From: CBDDIP01 sp965229005 | GTDB taxonomy: Bacteria > Actinomycetota > Acidimicrobiia > Acidimicrobiales > Ilumatobacteraceae | Direction: 5' to 3' | Assembly: GCA_965229005.1 (NCBI GenBank) | Contig: CBDDIP010000001.1 | Span: 1 to 64,000 of the forward strand | Length of the DNA: 64,000 bases | In this document: positions 1 to 7,835 of the stretch, piece by piece | Numbering within the stretch: position 1 is the stretch's first letter | Layout: every line of letters begins with the position of its first letter | Position numbers and translations under genes: made by a program | The notes under the pieces: model-generated | Told to the model about the DNA's origin: nothing | The model's database searches: none | Seen by the model: only the letters and a program-made list of their open reading frames with translations

Positions 1-49
1 TCGCGCGCGCGGTTGGGCCGCGTCGCACGCCGCTCACTAGCTTCCGGGC

Positions 50-943
50 ATGGCTGATCTCGGGTTCGACGGCAAGGTTGTCATCATCACCGGCGCAGGC
101 GGTGGCCTTGGCCGCCAGCACGCCAAGCTCCTCGCCTCGCGTGGCGCACTGGTCGTGGTCAACGACCTCGGCGGTTCGGTCGACGGCACGGGCAGCGACA
201 AGGGCGCGGCGCAGATCGTCGTCGACGAGATCAAGGAAGCGGGCGGCGAGGCCGTCGCCGACACGAACTCGGTGTCCACGCCGGAGGGCGGCGCAGCCAT
301 CGTGCAGAGCGCCATCGACGCGTTCGGGCGCATCGACATCGTCATCAACAACGCCGGCATCCTGCGCGACAAGGCCTTCCACAACATGTCGCCGGACCTG
401 ATGAACCCGGTGCTCGACGTGCACCTCAAGGGCGCGTTCCACGTCAGCCAGCCGGCGTGGGTGCGCATGCGTGAGCAGGGCTACGGGCGGATCATCTCCA
501 CCTCGTCGGCCGCCGGCGTGTTCGGCAACTTCGGCCAGACGAACTACGGCGCAGCGAAGATGGGCCTCGTCGGGTTCACCCGCGTGCTCGCCGTCGAGGG
601 TGCGAAGTACAACATCAAGGCCAACGCCATCGCGCCGCTCGCGCTGACTCGCATGACCGAGAGCATCATGGGCGGCCTCGGCGACAAGCTCGACCCGGCC
701 CTGATCTCGCCGCTCGTCACCTTCCTCGCCCACGAGGACTGCCCGGTCAGCGGCAAGCTGTTCAGCGTCGGCGGCGGTCGCGTCGCCGAGGTGTTCATCG
801 CCGAGACGAAGGGCTACCACCACAACGAGCTGAGCCCCGAGGACGTCCGCGACAACTGGGGCACCATCACCGACCAGTCCGGCTACAGCGTCCCCAGCAA
901 CCTCGCCGAAGAGACGGCGATGTTCCTCCCCTTCTTCACCTGA
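50..943 (+). CDS. SDR-family (3R)-hydroxyacyl-CoA dehydrogenase-like protein
   Basis: A 297-residue short-chain dehydrogenase. The NAD(P)-binding motif TGAGGGLG lies at about residues 15-22, an NNAG motif at about 100, and the catalytic Y166-x3-K170 in YGAAK. The N-terminal part (VVNDLGG, INNAGILRDKAF) closely resembles the (3R)-hydroxyacyl-CoA dehydrogenase domain of peroxisomal multifunctional enzyme type 2, so oxidation of 3-hydroxyacyl-CoA in beta-oxidation is the likely role. The tail after residue 240 is longer than in a minimal SDR. A TAGCTT box at 38-43 stands 6 nt before the ATG, predicting a leaderless transcript. Exact substrate unknown. Confidence 0.88.
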   Translation: MADLGFDGKVVIITGAGGGLGRQHAKLLASRGALVVVNDLGGSVDGTGSDKGAAQIVVDEIKEAGGEAVADTNSVSTPEGGAAIVQSAIDAFGRIDIVINNAGILRDKAFHNMSPDLMNPVLDVHLKGAFHVSQPAWVRMREQGYGRIISTSSAAGVFGNFGQTNYGAAKMGLVGFTRVLAVEGAKYNIKANAIAPLALTRMTESIMGGLGDKLDPALISPLVTFLAHEDCPVSGKLFSVGGGRVAEVFIAETKGYHHNELSPEDVRDNWGTITDQSGYSVPSNLAEETAMFLPFFT

Positions 944-978
944 CCAGGCCTCGGGCTCCTGGGCGACAAGTTCTCGGT

Positions 979-1060
979 GGACGTGGAGGGATTCGAACCC
1001 ACTCAGCGCGTGGCACCTGGGTTACAACCAGGCCCGGCTCCCCAACTCCGGCGCACGTCC
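979..1060 (-). tRNA. tRNA-Tyr (anticodon GUA)
   Basis: On the minus strand the sequence folds as a class II tRNA: acceptor GGACGTG pairs fully with CACGTCC, D stem CCGG/CCGG, anticodon stem CCTGG/CCAGG with loop TTGTAAC (GUA at 34-36), a variable arm of about 13 nt, and a T arm with TTCGAAT. The long variable arm and discriminator A (position 978) fit tyrosine. CCA is not encoded. Two oddities are C instead of U at position 8 and one T-T mismatch in the T stem, so a degenerate copy cannot be excluded. Confidence 0.78.
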
Positions 1061-1197
1061 TCGGGACCGAGGGCGCGCCGCGCCCTCAGCCTGTCGAGCT
1101 GGAGACGGGGCGATATCGAAGGGCCACGTCGGCGACCGTAGCGACGTCGACGCCCACCGTTCCACCGATATCCGGCACCGACCGCACTCTGGGTGCA

Positions 1198-1222
1198 GAT
1201 CGTTGCGGAAGCCGCAACGATC
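1198..1222. promoter_or_regulatory. 25-bp perfect palindrome, candidate operator
   Basis: GATCGTTGCGG and its exact complement CCGCAACGATC flank a 3-nt centre (AAG). The site ends 64 bp before the start of the acyl-CoA dehydrogenase at 1287 and upstream of that gene's TACGGT -10 box (1274-1279). Length, symmetry and place suit a dimeric repressor such as a TetR-type fatty-acid regulator; no such regulator gene lies nearby. The rest of the protein-free stretch 944-1286 holds the tRNA and a short GC hairpin at about 1068-1086, nothing else I recognise. Confidence 0.5.
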
Positions 1223-1286
1223 GGTGTCCAGAGCCGACGGGCGCTCGACCGTGGACTGAACCGGCGCGAAAAGTACGGTCGCCGCC

Positions 1287-2396
1287 GTGATCGACGTCGA
1301 CGACTTCCAAGCCGAAGCCCGCGAGTGGTTGGCGGCCAACCGCGCCGGCGCGCCGCGCGACTACGGGGCGATCTGCCCGCCCGACCTCGTCGAGGCGGGC
1401 CTCGAGTGGCAGCGCACGATCCATGCCGCCGGGTACGCCGGCATCCACTGGCCGGAGGAGCACGGCGGACGCGGGCTGACTCCTCAGCACAACGCGGCAT
1501 GGATGCTCGAATGTGCACTCGCCGGGGTGCCACCCGTGTTCAACATGGTCGGGCTCGTGCTCGCCGGCGGCGCACTGCTCCGCTACGGGACGCCCGAGCA
1601 GCAGACCACCCACCTGCAACCGACCCTCGCCGCCGAGCACGTGTGGTGCCAGCTGTTCAGCGAGCCCGGCGCGGGCAGCGACCTCGGTGGGCTGAGCACC
1701 AAGGCCGAACGCGACGGCGACCGGTTCATCATCAACGGGCAGAAGGTGTGGTGCAGCGGCGGTCGCTACAGCAACTGGGGCATCCTCATGGCGCGCACCA
1801 ACCCGGATGCGCCGAAGCACGAGGGCATCTCCTTCTTCGCCTTTCCGATGGACCTGCCCGGCGTCGAGATCCGCCCGCTGAAGCAGATGACCGGCGAGAG
1901 CGAGTTCGACGAGGTGTTCTTCACCGACGTCGATCTCCCGGCCAACCACTTGCTCGGGCCGTTGCACGGCGGCTGGGGCGTCGGCATGGGCGTGCTGACG
2001 AACGAACGGGGCCACATCGGCACCGCGGTGATCGGCCTCGAACGTCGCCTCGAAGGCATGTCGAAGCTGGCGCAGGGTCGTCAGCTGAGCACCGTCGAAC
2101 GCCAACGGCTGGCCGCCCTGCTGAGCACCGGTCAGGCGTACAAGGCCATGGCCCAACGTCAGGGCGCCATCGCCTCGACGGCCGCATCGCTGATGAAGCT
2201 CGGCATCACCGAGATGATGTTCGCCACCTCGATGCTGCGCGGCGATCTCGCCGGAGCCGACGCGATGCTCGACGGGCCGGACGCGTTCGGGATGCTCGCC
2301 GCCCCGGGTGGACGGATCGCCGGAGGCACCAGCCAGGTGCAGCGCAACATCATCGGCGAGCGCCTGCTCGGCCTGCCGCGCGAACCGAAAGCCTGA
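1287..2396 (+). CDS. Acyl-CoA dehydrogenase family protein
   Basis: A 369-residue flavoprotein of the acyl-CoA dehydrogenase family, which introduces a trans-2 double bond into acyl-CoA using FAD. The FAD/substrate signature FSEPGAGSDLGG is at about residues 124-135, followed by INGQKVW, and the C-terminal GGTSQVQRNIIGER is the usual end of the all-alpha domain. Slightly shorter than the 380-400 residues typical of the family. Start is GTG with a TACGGT box 7 nt upstream (leaderless). A 25-bp palindrome lies upstream. Chain specificity cannot be told; bile-acid or steroid side-chain substrates are possible in this lineage. Confidence 0.9.
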   Translation: MIDVDDFQAEAREWLAANRAGAPRDYGAICPPDLVEAGLEWQRTIHAAGYAGIHWPEEHGGRGLTPQHNAAWMLECALAGVPPVFNMVGLVLAGGALLRYGTPEQQTTHLQPTLAAEHVWCQLFSEPGAGSDLGGLSTKAERDGDRFIINGQKVWCSGGRYSNWGILMARTNPDAPKHEGISFFAFPMDLPGVEIRPLKQMTGESEFDEVFFTDVDLPANHLLGPLHGGWGVGMGVLTNERGHIGTAVIGLERRLEGMSKLAQGRQLSTVERQRLAALLSTGQAYKAMAQRQGAIASTAASLMKLGITEMMFATSMLRGDLAGADAMLDGPDAFGMLAAPGGRIAGGTSQVQRNIIGERLLGLPREPKA

Positions 2397-2446
2397 GCAC
2401 ACGCCGGCCGAGGGGGCATGATGGTCGTCGGCGAAAGGAGCCGACG

Positions 2447-2731
2447 ATGTCGATGGAGTACCAGAAGGCGGCAGACGCCCCCGACAACAACGCGGCGAGC
2501 GGGCGCAGTGGCCCGAACATCAGCCTGATCATCGCGATCGCGGTGCTGGCCCTGCTGCTGATCTTCTTCTTCCGCAACGGCGACTACACGGAGATCGACT
2601 TCCTGTTCTTCGAGAAGCGCACCACCAAGCGGTGGTCGATCATCGTCGCCGTGCTGCTGGGCATCGCGCTCGATCGACTGGTCGGCTTCTGGTGGCGCCG
2701 CCGCAAGCGGCAGAAGAACGACAACGACTGA
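2447..2731 (+). CDS. Small LapA-like (DUF1049) membrane protein
   Basis: A 94-residue membrane protein with two hydrophobic segments at about 24-42 and 62-82 joined by a short loop containing NGDYTEIDFLFF, and a very basic C-terminus (WWRRRKRQK). This two-helix pattern with a beta-like loop after the first helix is that of the lipopolysaccharide-assembly A-like (LapA/DUF1049) family, whose role in actinobacteria is not established. A good Shine-Dalgarno (GAAAGGAG, 2433-2440) precedes the ATG, unlike most neighbours, which look leaderless. Confidence 0.68.
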   Translation: MSMEYQKAADAPDNNAASGRSGPNISLIIAIAVLALLLIFFFRNGDYTEIDFLFFEKRTTKRWSIIVAVLLGIALDRLVGFWWRRRKRQKNDND

Positions 2732-2785
2732 CGTCACAGCCGGTCAGGTTGGGCGACGCCACGCCCCGCGGGAATGATGGCCGGC

Positions 2786-3607
2786 ATGCAGGTTGCGTCG
2801 TCGATGGGTGTGCAGGTCGCGGTTCACGATCTCGGTGGTGATGGGCCGACGTTGCTCGTCTCCCACGCCACCGGCTTCCACGGCCGGTGCTACCTGCCGA
2901 TGGCCCACTCCATTGCCGACCGCGCCCACAGCGTCGCCTTCGACTACCGCGGCCACGGCGACACCCGCCTGCCCGACGCACCGATCTCGTGGGAGCGCTA
3001 CGGCGACGACGCCGAGGCGGTGGCCGCCACCCTCGACACGCCGGTCGCTGCGTTCGGTCACTCGATGGGCGGCGCCTGCCTGCTGATGGCCGCGCACCGC
3101 AACCCGTCGCTGTTCGACCACCTGGTGCTCTTCGAGCCGATCGTCTACCCGCTCGATCTCGATCGTCCGACGACCGGTCAGAACCCGTTGGTCGAGGGAG
3201 CGCGTCGCCGTCGGGCGGCGTTCCCGTCGTTTCAAGCGGCGATCGACAACTACGCCGCCAAGCCACCGCTCAACGCGTTCACTCCGGAGGCCCTCGACGC
3301 ATACGTGCGCTTCGGGTTCGCCGAGGGCGAGGACGGCATGGTCCACCTCAAGTGCCGGCCCGAGACCGAGGCGGGCACGTTCGAGCTGGGCGGGACGCAT
3401 CGCACGTGGGATCTGCTCGCCGAGATCGAGGTCCCGGTGCTGGTGATCGCCGGCGCGGTCCAGGAGATGCAGCCGTCGGCGATCGCCGAACGAGTGGCCG
3501 ATCAGCTGCCCAACGGTCGCTACCTGCAGCTCGACCACCTCAGCCACTTCGGCCCGATGACCCATCCGGCCGAGGTCGCTGAGCTGGTGGCCGACGCCGT
3601 GCGCTGA
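2786..3607 (+). CDS. Alpha/beta hydrolase
   Basis: A hydrolase of about 273 residues with the alpha/beta fold. The nucleophile elbow GHSMGG is at about 91-96 (Ser93), the oxyanion region SHATGFHG near residue 25, and the likely catalytic His in LDHLSHFGPM near the end. The usual acid after strand 7 (GDxD) is replaced by GAVQEMQP, so the acid may be Glu or lie elsewhere. ATG 2786 is preferred over ATG 2774 because an AATGAT box sits 7 nt upstream of it. Substrate unknown. Confidence 0.82.
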   Translation: MQVASSMGVQVAVHDLGGDGPTLLVSHATGFHGRCYLPMAHSIADRAHSVAFDYRGHGDTRLPDAPISWERYGDDAEAVAATLDTPVAAFGHSMGGACLLMAAHRNPSLFDHLVLFEPIVYPLDLDRPTTGQNPLVEGARRRRAAFPSFQAAIDNYAAKPPLNAFTPEALDAYVRFGFAEGEDGMVHLKCRPETEAGTFELGGTHRTWDLLAEIEVPVLVIAGAVQEMQPSAIAERVADQLPNGRYLQLDHLSHFGPMTHPAEVAELVADAVR

Positions 3608-3650
3608 GCGTGGCCCGAGGCCGTCACACCCAGTCCGTACAGTGGACGAC

Positions 3651-4469
3651 ATGTACCCGGTGCCCACATCCCTGTCTCCCAGCCGGGTCGAGGCGTTCAC
3701 CTCCTGCCCGATGGCGTTCCGCTTCGCCAGCATCGAGAAGCTCCCCGAACCCCCCAGCCCGCACGCCACGAAGGGCTCGCTCGTCCATCGCGCCCTGGAG
3801 CTGCTGTTCACCCACGCGGCGCCGTTGCGCGATGCCGCGCTGGCTCACCGGTGCTACGAGCATGCGGTCGTCGAGTACCAGAGCGATCCCGAGTTCACGA
3901 TGCTCGGCCTCACCGAGGACCAGACGGCGGCGTTCGTCGCCGACGGATCGTCGCTGATGGATTCGTACCTGCGCATGGAAGATCCCAGCACCATCCGCGA
4001 GATCGGCCTCGAACTGCGCCTCGAAGCGCCTGCGGGCGACCTCATGTTGCGCGGCATCATCGACCGCCTCGAGCTGGACGACGAGGGTCGGCTGGTGGTC
4101 GTCGACTACAAGACCGGCCGCTCGCCGAGCGTGAAGTACGAGCAGAGCCGGCTCAGCGGCGTGCACTTCTACTCGTTCCTGTGCGAATCCGTGCTCGGGC
4201 AGCGCCCGGCGGCGATCAAGCTGATGTACCTGCGCACCAGCGAGACCATCACCGCCACGCCCTCGGCCCAGTCGGTGAAGTTCATCACCACGCGCACCAC
4301 GGCGGTGTGGAAGGCCGTCGAGAAGGCGTGCATCAACGGCTCGTTCCAGCCGCGCCAGGGCGCGCTGTGCTCCTCGTGCGCGTTCCAGACGTGGTGCCCC
4401 GCGTTCGGCGGCAACCCCGAACTGGCGGCGGTCGAGGCGCCGTTGCGGTTCCAGCACGTCGCCGCATGA
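3651..4469 (+). CDS. RecB-family PD-(D/E)XK nuclease with Fe-S cysteines
   Basis: A 272-residue single-domain nuclease of the RecB/Cas4/AddB-C superfamily. It opens with LSPSRVEAFTSCPMAFRF, has GSLVHRALE, then the catalytic run ending VVVDYKTG (Asp152-x-Lys154). Cys19 plus Cys240, Cys243 and Cys249 match the C...C-x2-C-x5-C pattern that holds a 4Fe-4S cluster in AddB-type and Cas4 nucleases. No cas genes are near, so a DNA-repair role is more likely than CRISPR adaptation. ATG 3651 is chosen over GTG 3642 because a TACAGT box lies 7 nt before it. Its stop overlaps the start of the PAP2 gene. Confidence 0.85.
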   Translation: MYPVPTSLSPSRVEAFTSCPMAFRFASIEKLPEPPSPHATKGSLVHRALELLFTHAAPLRDAALAHRCYEHAVVEYQSDPEFTMLGLTEDQTAAFVADGSSLMDSYLRMEDPSTIREIGLELRLEAPAGDLMLRGIIDRLELDDEGRLVVVDYKTGRSPSVKYEQSRLSGVHFYSFLCESVLGQRPAAIKLMYLRTSETITATPSAQSVKFITTRTTAVWKAVEKACINGSFQPRQGALCSSCAFQTWCPAFGGNPELAAVEAPLRFQHVAA

Positions 4470-4981
4470 ACGTCAGCGAGCTCGACGAGTGGGCCGACGG
4501 GCTGCTCGAACACGTCCGCGGCAACGCGGCGGTCGACGCCGTGATGAAGACGGCCAGCGAGCTGGGCGACTTCAGCGTCATCTGGCACCTCATCGGCCTG
4601 GCTCGCGGCGTCACCAGCGATCGTCGGGCCCAGCAGGCGCTCGTCCTCGCTGCGTTGCTCGGGGCCGAGAGCCTGCTCGTCAACCAGGGCGTCAAGCGCC
4701 TGTTCGGTCGCACACGCCCCACCGAGTCCGGCGACCCGAGGTTCCCGGTGCGCAAGCCGAGCACGTCCAGCTTCCCGAGCGGTCACGCTTCCTCGGCGTT
4801 CTTCGCCGCCACGTTGCTCACGGGTTGGAGCGGCAAGCGGATGGCGCCGGTGTGGTTCGGTGTCGCCGGTGTGGTCGCCACCAGCCGCGCGTACGTGCGC
4901 ATCCACCACGCCAGCGACATCGTCGGCGGCGCAGCACTCGGACTGGCCCTCGGCGCGACAGCCCGCAAGTTCCTGACGTAG
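4466..4981 (+). CDS. PAP2-family lipid phosphatase
   Basis: A 171-residue membrane-associated acid phosphatase of the PAP2 superfamily. All three signature motifs are visible: KRLFGRTRP (about 76-84), PSGH (about 104-107) and SRAYVRIHHASD (about 141-152) with the catalytic histidines. Such enzymes dephosphorylate phosphatidate, prenyl or other lipid phosphates. The ATG overlaps the stop of the upstream nuclease gene by 4 nt, so translation is probably coupled. The next gene, 9 nt downstream, is a WS/DGAT acyltransferase that would use diacylglycerol, the product of phosphatidate dephosphorylation. Confidence 0.88.
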   Translation: MNVSELDEWADGLLEHVRGNAAVDAVMKTASELGDFSVIWHLIGLARGVTSDRRAQQALVLAALLGAESLLVNQGVKRLFGRTRPTESGDPRFPVRKPSTSSFPSGHASSAFFAATLLTGWSGKRMAPVWFGVAGVVATSRAYVRIHHASDIVGGAALGLALGATARKFLT

Positions 4982-4990
4982 CCTCCCCGG

Positions 4991-6385
4991 ATGGCCGACC
5001 TGCCGCAGTTCGATCGCAAGATGAGCGATGCCGAGGGGCTGATGTGGCGCCTGGAGAAGGACCCGTACCTGTCCTCCACGTTCGCCAACGTCACCATCCT
5101 CGACCGCCCACCGGACTTCGACCGGCTGCTGCGCCGCATGGAGCGCGCCACCCAGGTGGTGCAACGCCTGCGCCAGCGGGTGCAGCCGGTGCCGGCCAAC
5201 CTGTCGGCGCCGATGTGGGTGGACGACGTCAACTTCGACCTGCGCTACCACGTGCGTCACATCGCCCTGCCCAAGCCGGGCACGATGCGCCAGCTGCTCG
5301 ATCTGTCCAGCCTGATCGCCTGCGACCCCTACGACCGAACCCGTCCGCTGTGGCAGTTCGTCGTCGTCGACGGGTTGAAGGGCGGCAAGTCGGCGCTCAT
5401 CGAGAAGCTGCACCACACGATCACCGACGGCGAGGGCGGCGTCGCCCTCTCCCTGCAGTTCCTCGACTTCGAGCGTGACGCACCCGAGCCGGAACCGATC
5501 GACCCGGCGATCCTGGCCGCCGCGGCGGAGCTGGACGCGGCGACCACGCCCCAGAACCCCGACTTCCTGCGCGACCTCCTCGCCGGCAGCCTGCGAATGC
5601 CCCTGGGCCTGCTGCGCCAGATCAAGGATCTGCTGTCCGACCCGACGGGCATCCCGGATGCGGGCAACGCCGCTGCCGACACGGTGCGCGGCATCGTCAG
5701 CCAGCTCAGCGACACCGAGCAGGCCCGTTCACCGCTGTGGACGTCGCGTTCGCTCGGCCGGCGGATGGAGGTGCTCCGCGCCCCGTTCGGCCCCACCCGC
5801 GCCGCGGCCAAGCGCCTCGGCGGCACGTTGAACACCGCGTTCCTCGCCGCAGCAGCCGAAGCTGCCGGCCGCTACCACATCGAGATGGGCCAGCCCGTCG
5901 AGGTGCTGCGCAGCAGCATGGCCGTCAGCACCCGCACCGAGGCATCAGGCAGCAACGCCTTCTCGCTCGTCCGGCTGCTCGTCCCGACCGGCGAGATGCC
6001 GATCGGCGATCGGTTCCGCCTCATCCAGGAGGCAAGCTCCGCAGCGAAGGGCTCGAACGCCTCAGCGTCACTGGAAACGCTGGCCGCCGTGGCAGCCACG
6101 TTGCCGACGTCGCTGATCACCCGGCTCGCCCGTCAACAGGCCCAGACGGTGGACTTCGCCACGTCCAACGTGCGCGGCGCACCGATCCCGCTGTACGTCG
6201 CGGGAGCCGAACTGCTCCAGAACTACCCCGTCGGACCACTGGCCGGTGTGGCCTACAACCTCACCCTGCTCAGCTACAACCACAGCCTGGACATGGGCGT
6301 GAACATCGACACGGCAGCGGTGACCGATCCCGATCTGCTGCGCGCCTGCCTGGAGCAGGCGTTCACCGACTTGCTGAGTGCCTGA
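4991..6385 (+). CDS. WS/DGAT wax ester synthase/diacylglycerol acyltransferase
   Basis: A 464-residue acyltransferase of the bacterial WS/DGAT family, which joins acyl-CoA to diacylglycerol or fatty alcohol to make storage triacylglycerol or wax ester. The catalytic HHxxxDG motif appears as LHHTITDG at about residues 139-146. The N-terminus (EGLMWRLEKDP...) and the C-terminal NVRGAPIPLYVAGA region are typical, and length is normal. TAGCCT lies 6 nt before the ATG, overlapping the previous stop, so it may have its own leaderless promoter as well as being read with the PAP2 gene. Confidence 0.93.
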   Translation: MADLPQFDRKMSDAEGLMWRLEKDPYLSSTFANVTILDRPPDFDRLLRRMERATQVVQRLRQRVQPVPANLSAPMWVDDVNFDLRYHVRHIALPKPGTMRQLLDLSSLIACDPYDRTRPLWQFVVVDGLKGGKSALIEKLHHTITDGEGGVALSLQFLDFERDAPEPEPIDPAILAAAAELDAATTPQNPDFLRDLLAGSLRMPLGLLRQIKDLLSDPTGIPDAGNAAADTVRGIVSQLSDTEQARSPLWTSRSLGRRMEVLRAPFGPTRAAAKRLGGTLNTAFLAAAAEAAGRYHIEMGQPVEVLRSSMAVSTRTEASGSNAFSLVRLLVPTGEMPIGDRFRLIQEASSAAKGSNASASLETLAAVAATLPTSLITRLARQQAQTVDFATSNVRGAPIPLYVAGAELLQNYPVGPLAGVAYNLTLLSYNHSLDMGVNIDTAAVTDPDLLRACLEQAFTDLLSA

Positions 6386-6415
6386 CCGTCTGAGTCGACG
6401 TCGGCACCGTTGACG

Positions 6416-6577
6416 TCAGCGCTCGGCGACGGCGGGCAACGTGAGCAACGTGCGCACGTCGAGCAGGACGTCGGTGACCTCACCGGACGACACCAACTCG
6501 CGGCTCATCAGCTGAGCCAACGCCTTGTCGATGACGCTGACCGCTTCGCTGATGACTGCTTCGCTCGTGTCGGTCAT
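6416..6577 (-). CDS. Small hypothetical protein
   Basis: A 53-residue acidic, helical-looking protein with no motif I recognise. The start is set by a strong Shine-Dalgarno (AAGGAG, minus strand near 6586-6591) about 8 nt before the ATG at 6577; longer readings upstream lack such a signal. It faces the WS/DGAT gene, ending 30 bp from its stop, and is divergent from the SDR gene at 6715. Function unknown. Confidence 0.6.
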   Translation of the reverse strand: MTDTSEAVISEAVSVIDKALAQLMSRELVSSGEVTDVLLDVRTLLTLPAVAER

Positions 6578-6714
6578 CGGGGGTCTCCTTGCCGTTTTCG
6601 GCGTTTGGGGTGGTTGTCGCGAACGTATCTCGCGCGACCGGCCTCGTGTCGCCATCGTATCGTGAACGTCATGTTTCCAGCCTGGTGAGGCCGGTCCGCC
6701 TACCATCGCCCCAC

Positions 6715-7524
6715 ATGGAACTCAACGGCAAGCACGTCGTGGTCACCGGGGCCGCCAACGGGATCGGCAAGGCGCTCGTCGAGCGCTTCCACGCGGAGGG
6801 CGCGAACGTGGTCGCCAGCGACATCGTCGACGGCGTCCACGCCGTGGCTGCTGCGCTGGATGCCCAACGGCCAGGGAGCGCGATCGCGATCCAGGCCAAC
6901 GTCGGCACCGAGGATGGCAACCGCAACCTCGTCGAGGGTGCCACCGACCACTTCGGCCCGATCGACCTGTTCTACGCCAACGCCGGCGTCGGCGTCGGCC
7001 GCGACCCGATGTCGCCGGAGTCCGAGTGGGAGCTGGCCTTCGACGTCAACGTCCACGCCCACCGCTGGGCTGCGAAGTACCTCCTGCCGGAGTGGCTGGC
7101 CCGCGGCGAGGGCTACTTCTGCAGCACCGCTTCCGCTGCCGGCTTGCTGAGCCAGATCGGCTCTGCCCCGTACTCGCTGACCAAGCACGCCGCGGTCGCC
7201 TTCGCCGAGTGGATGAGCATCACCTACGGCGATCGGGGCATCAAGGTCAGCTGCCTGTGCCCGCAGGGCGTCAACACGAACATGCTCAACGCCGGCGACG
7301 AGCAGGGCGCCGGGTTCAGCACGAGCGTGGTCCGCTCGGCCGGTGCCGTCCTCGAGCCCGCTGAGGTGGCCGAGGCCGTGACACAGGTGATCCGTGCCGA
7401 GACGTTCCTCGTGCTGCCGCACCCGGAGGTCCTCACGTACCTGCAACGCAAGACCGGCGACTACGACCGCTGGTTGTCCGGCATGCGCAAGCTGCAAGCC
7501 CGCATGTCGTCGCTCGAGAACTGA
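6715..7524 (+). CDS. SDR-family oxidoreductase
   Basis: A 269-residue short-chain dehydrogenase. The cofactor motif TGAANGIG is at about residues 11-18, NAGV near 84-87, the catalytic serine in STASAAG, and YSLTK gives the Tyr/Lys pair near 149-153. The Asp in VASDIVDG after the second strand suggests preference for NAD. ATG 6715 is chosen because the protein then begins in the usual way (MELNGKHVVVTGA) and TACCAT sits 8 nt upstream. Substrate unknown. Confidence 0.87.
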   Translation: MELNGKHVVVTGAANGIGKALVERFHAEGANVVASDIVDGVHAVAAALDAQRPGSAIAIQANVGTEDGNRNLVEGATDHFGPIDLFYANAGVGVGRDPMSPESEWELAFDVNVHAHRWAAKYLLPEWLARGEGYFCSTASAAGLLSQIGSAPYSLTKHAAVAFAEWMSITYGDRGIKVSCLCPQGVNTNMLNAGDEQGAGFSTSVVRSAGAVLEPAEVAEAVTQVIRAETFLVLPHPEVLTYLQRKTGDYDRWLSGMRKLQARMSSLEN

Positions 7525-7532
7525 GCCCCGGT

Positions 7533-7799
7533 TTGCTCGACGCGCTGACGTTGCAGCGCATCGGCCTGCGTGGCGGCGAACCCATCCGCTTCCGCAAGGG
7601 CGAGTCCACGCGCTGGCTCAGCGGCAAGATGGGTGGCGTTGCCGCGGACGGCAGCATCACGATCTACGACGCCAACGGGGCGGCGCGCAGCCTGCGACCC
7701 GAGCGCGTCGAGGTGCGCCGGCCAGGTGGTCGTGGGCGGCTGACCTGGCAGACGGTGAGCGACGTCGCCATCACGTGGGAGCAGCTCGAGCTCTGGTGA
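7533..7799 (+). CDS. Small hypothetical protein
   Basis: An 88-residue protein starting at a TTG 8 nt after the upstream SDR stop, so probably in the same transcript. It is rich in Arg and Gly with beta-type patterns (GKMGGVAADGSITIYDANG), and ends ITWEQLELW. I know no family for it. Codon use with G/C at third positions supports coding; the start is uncertain. Confidence 0.55.
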   Translation: MLDALTLQRIGLRGGEPIRFRKGESTRWLSGKMGGVAADGSITIYDANGAARSLRPERVEVRRPGGRGRLTWQTVSDVAITWEQLELW

Positions 7800-7835
7800 G
7801 AGCTGGCCGGACGACCGGCGTTACGGTCCCCGCCC

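Noticed and set aside
2774..2786. Earlier start for the alpha/beta hydrolase
   Set aside because: ATG 2774 overlaps the likely -10 box (2773-2778); the start at 2786 keeps the usual spacing. The choice is not certain.
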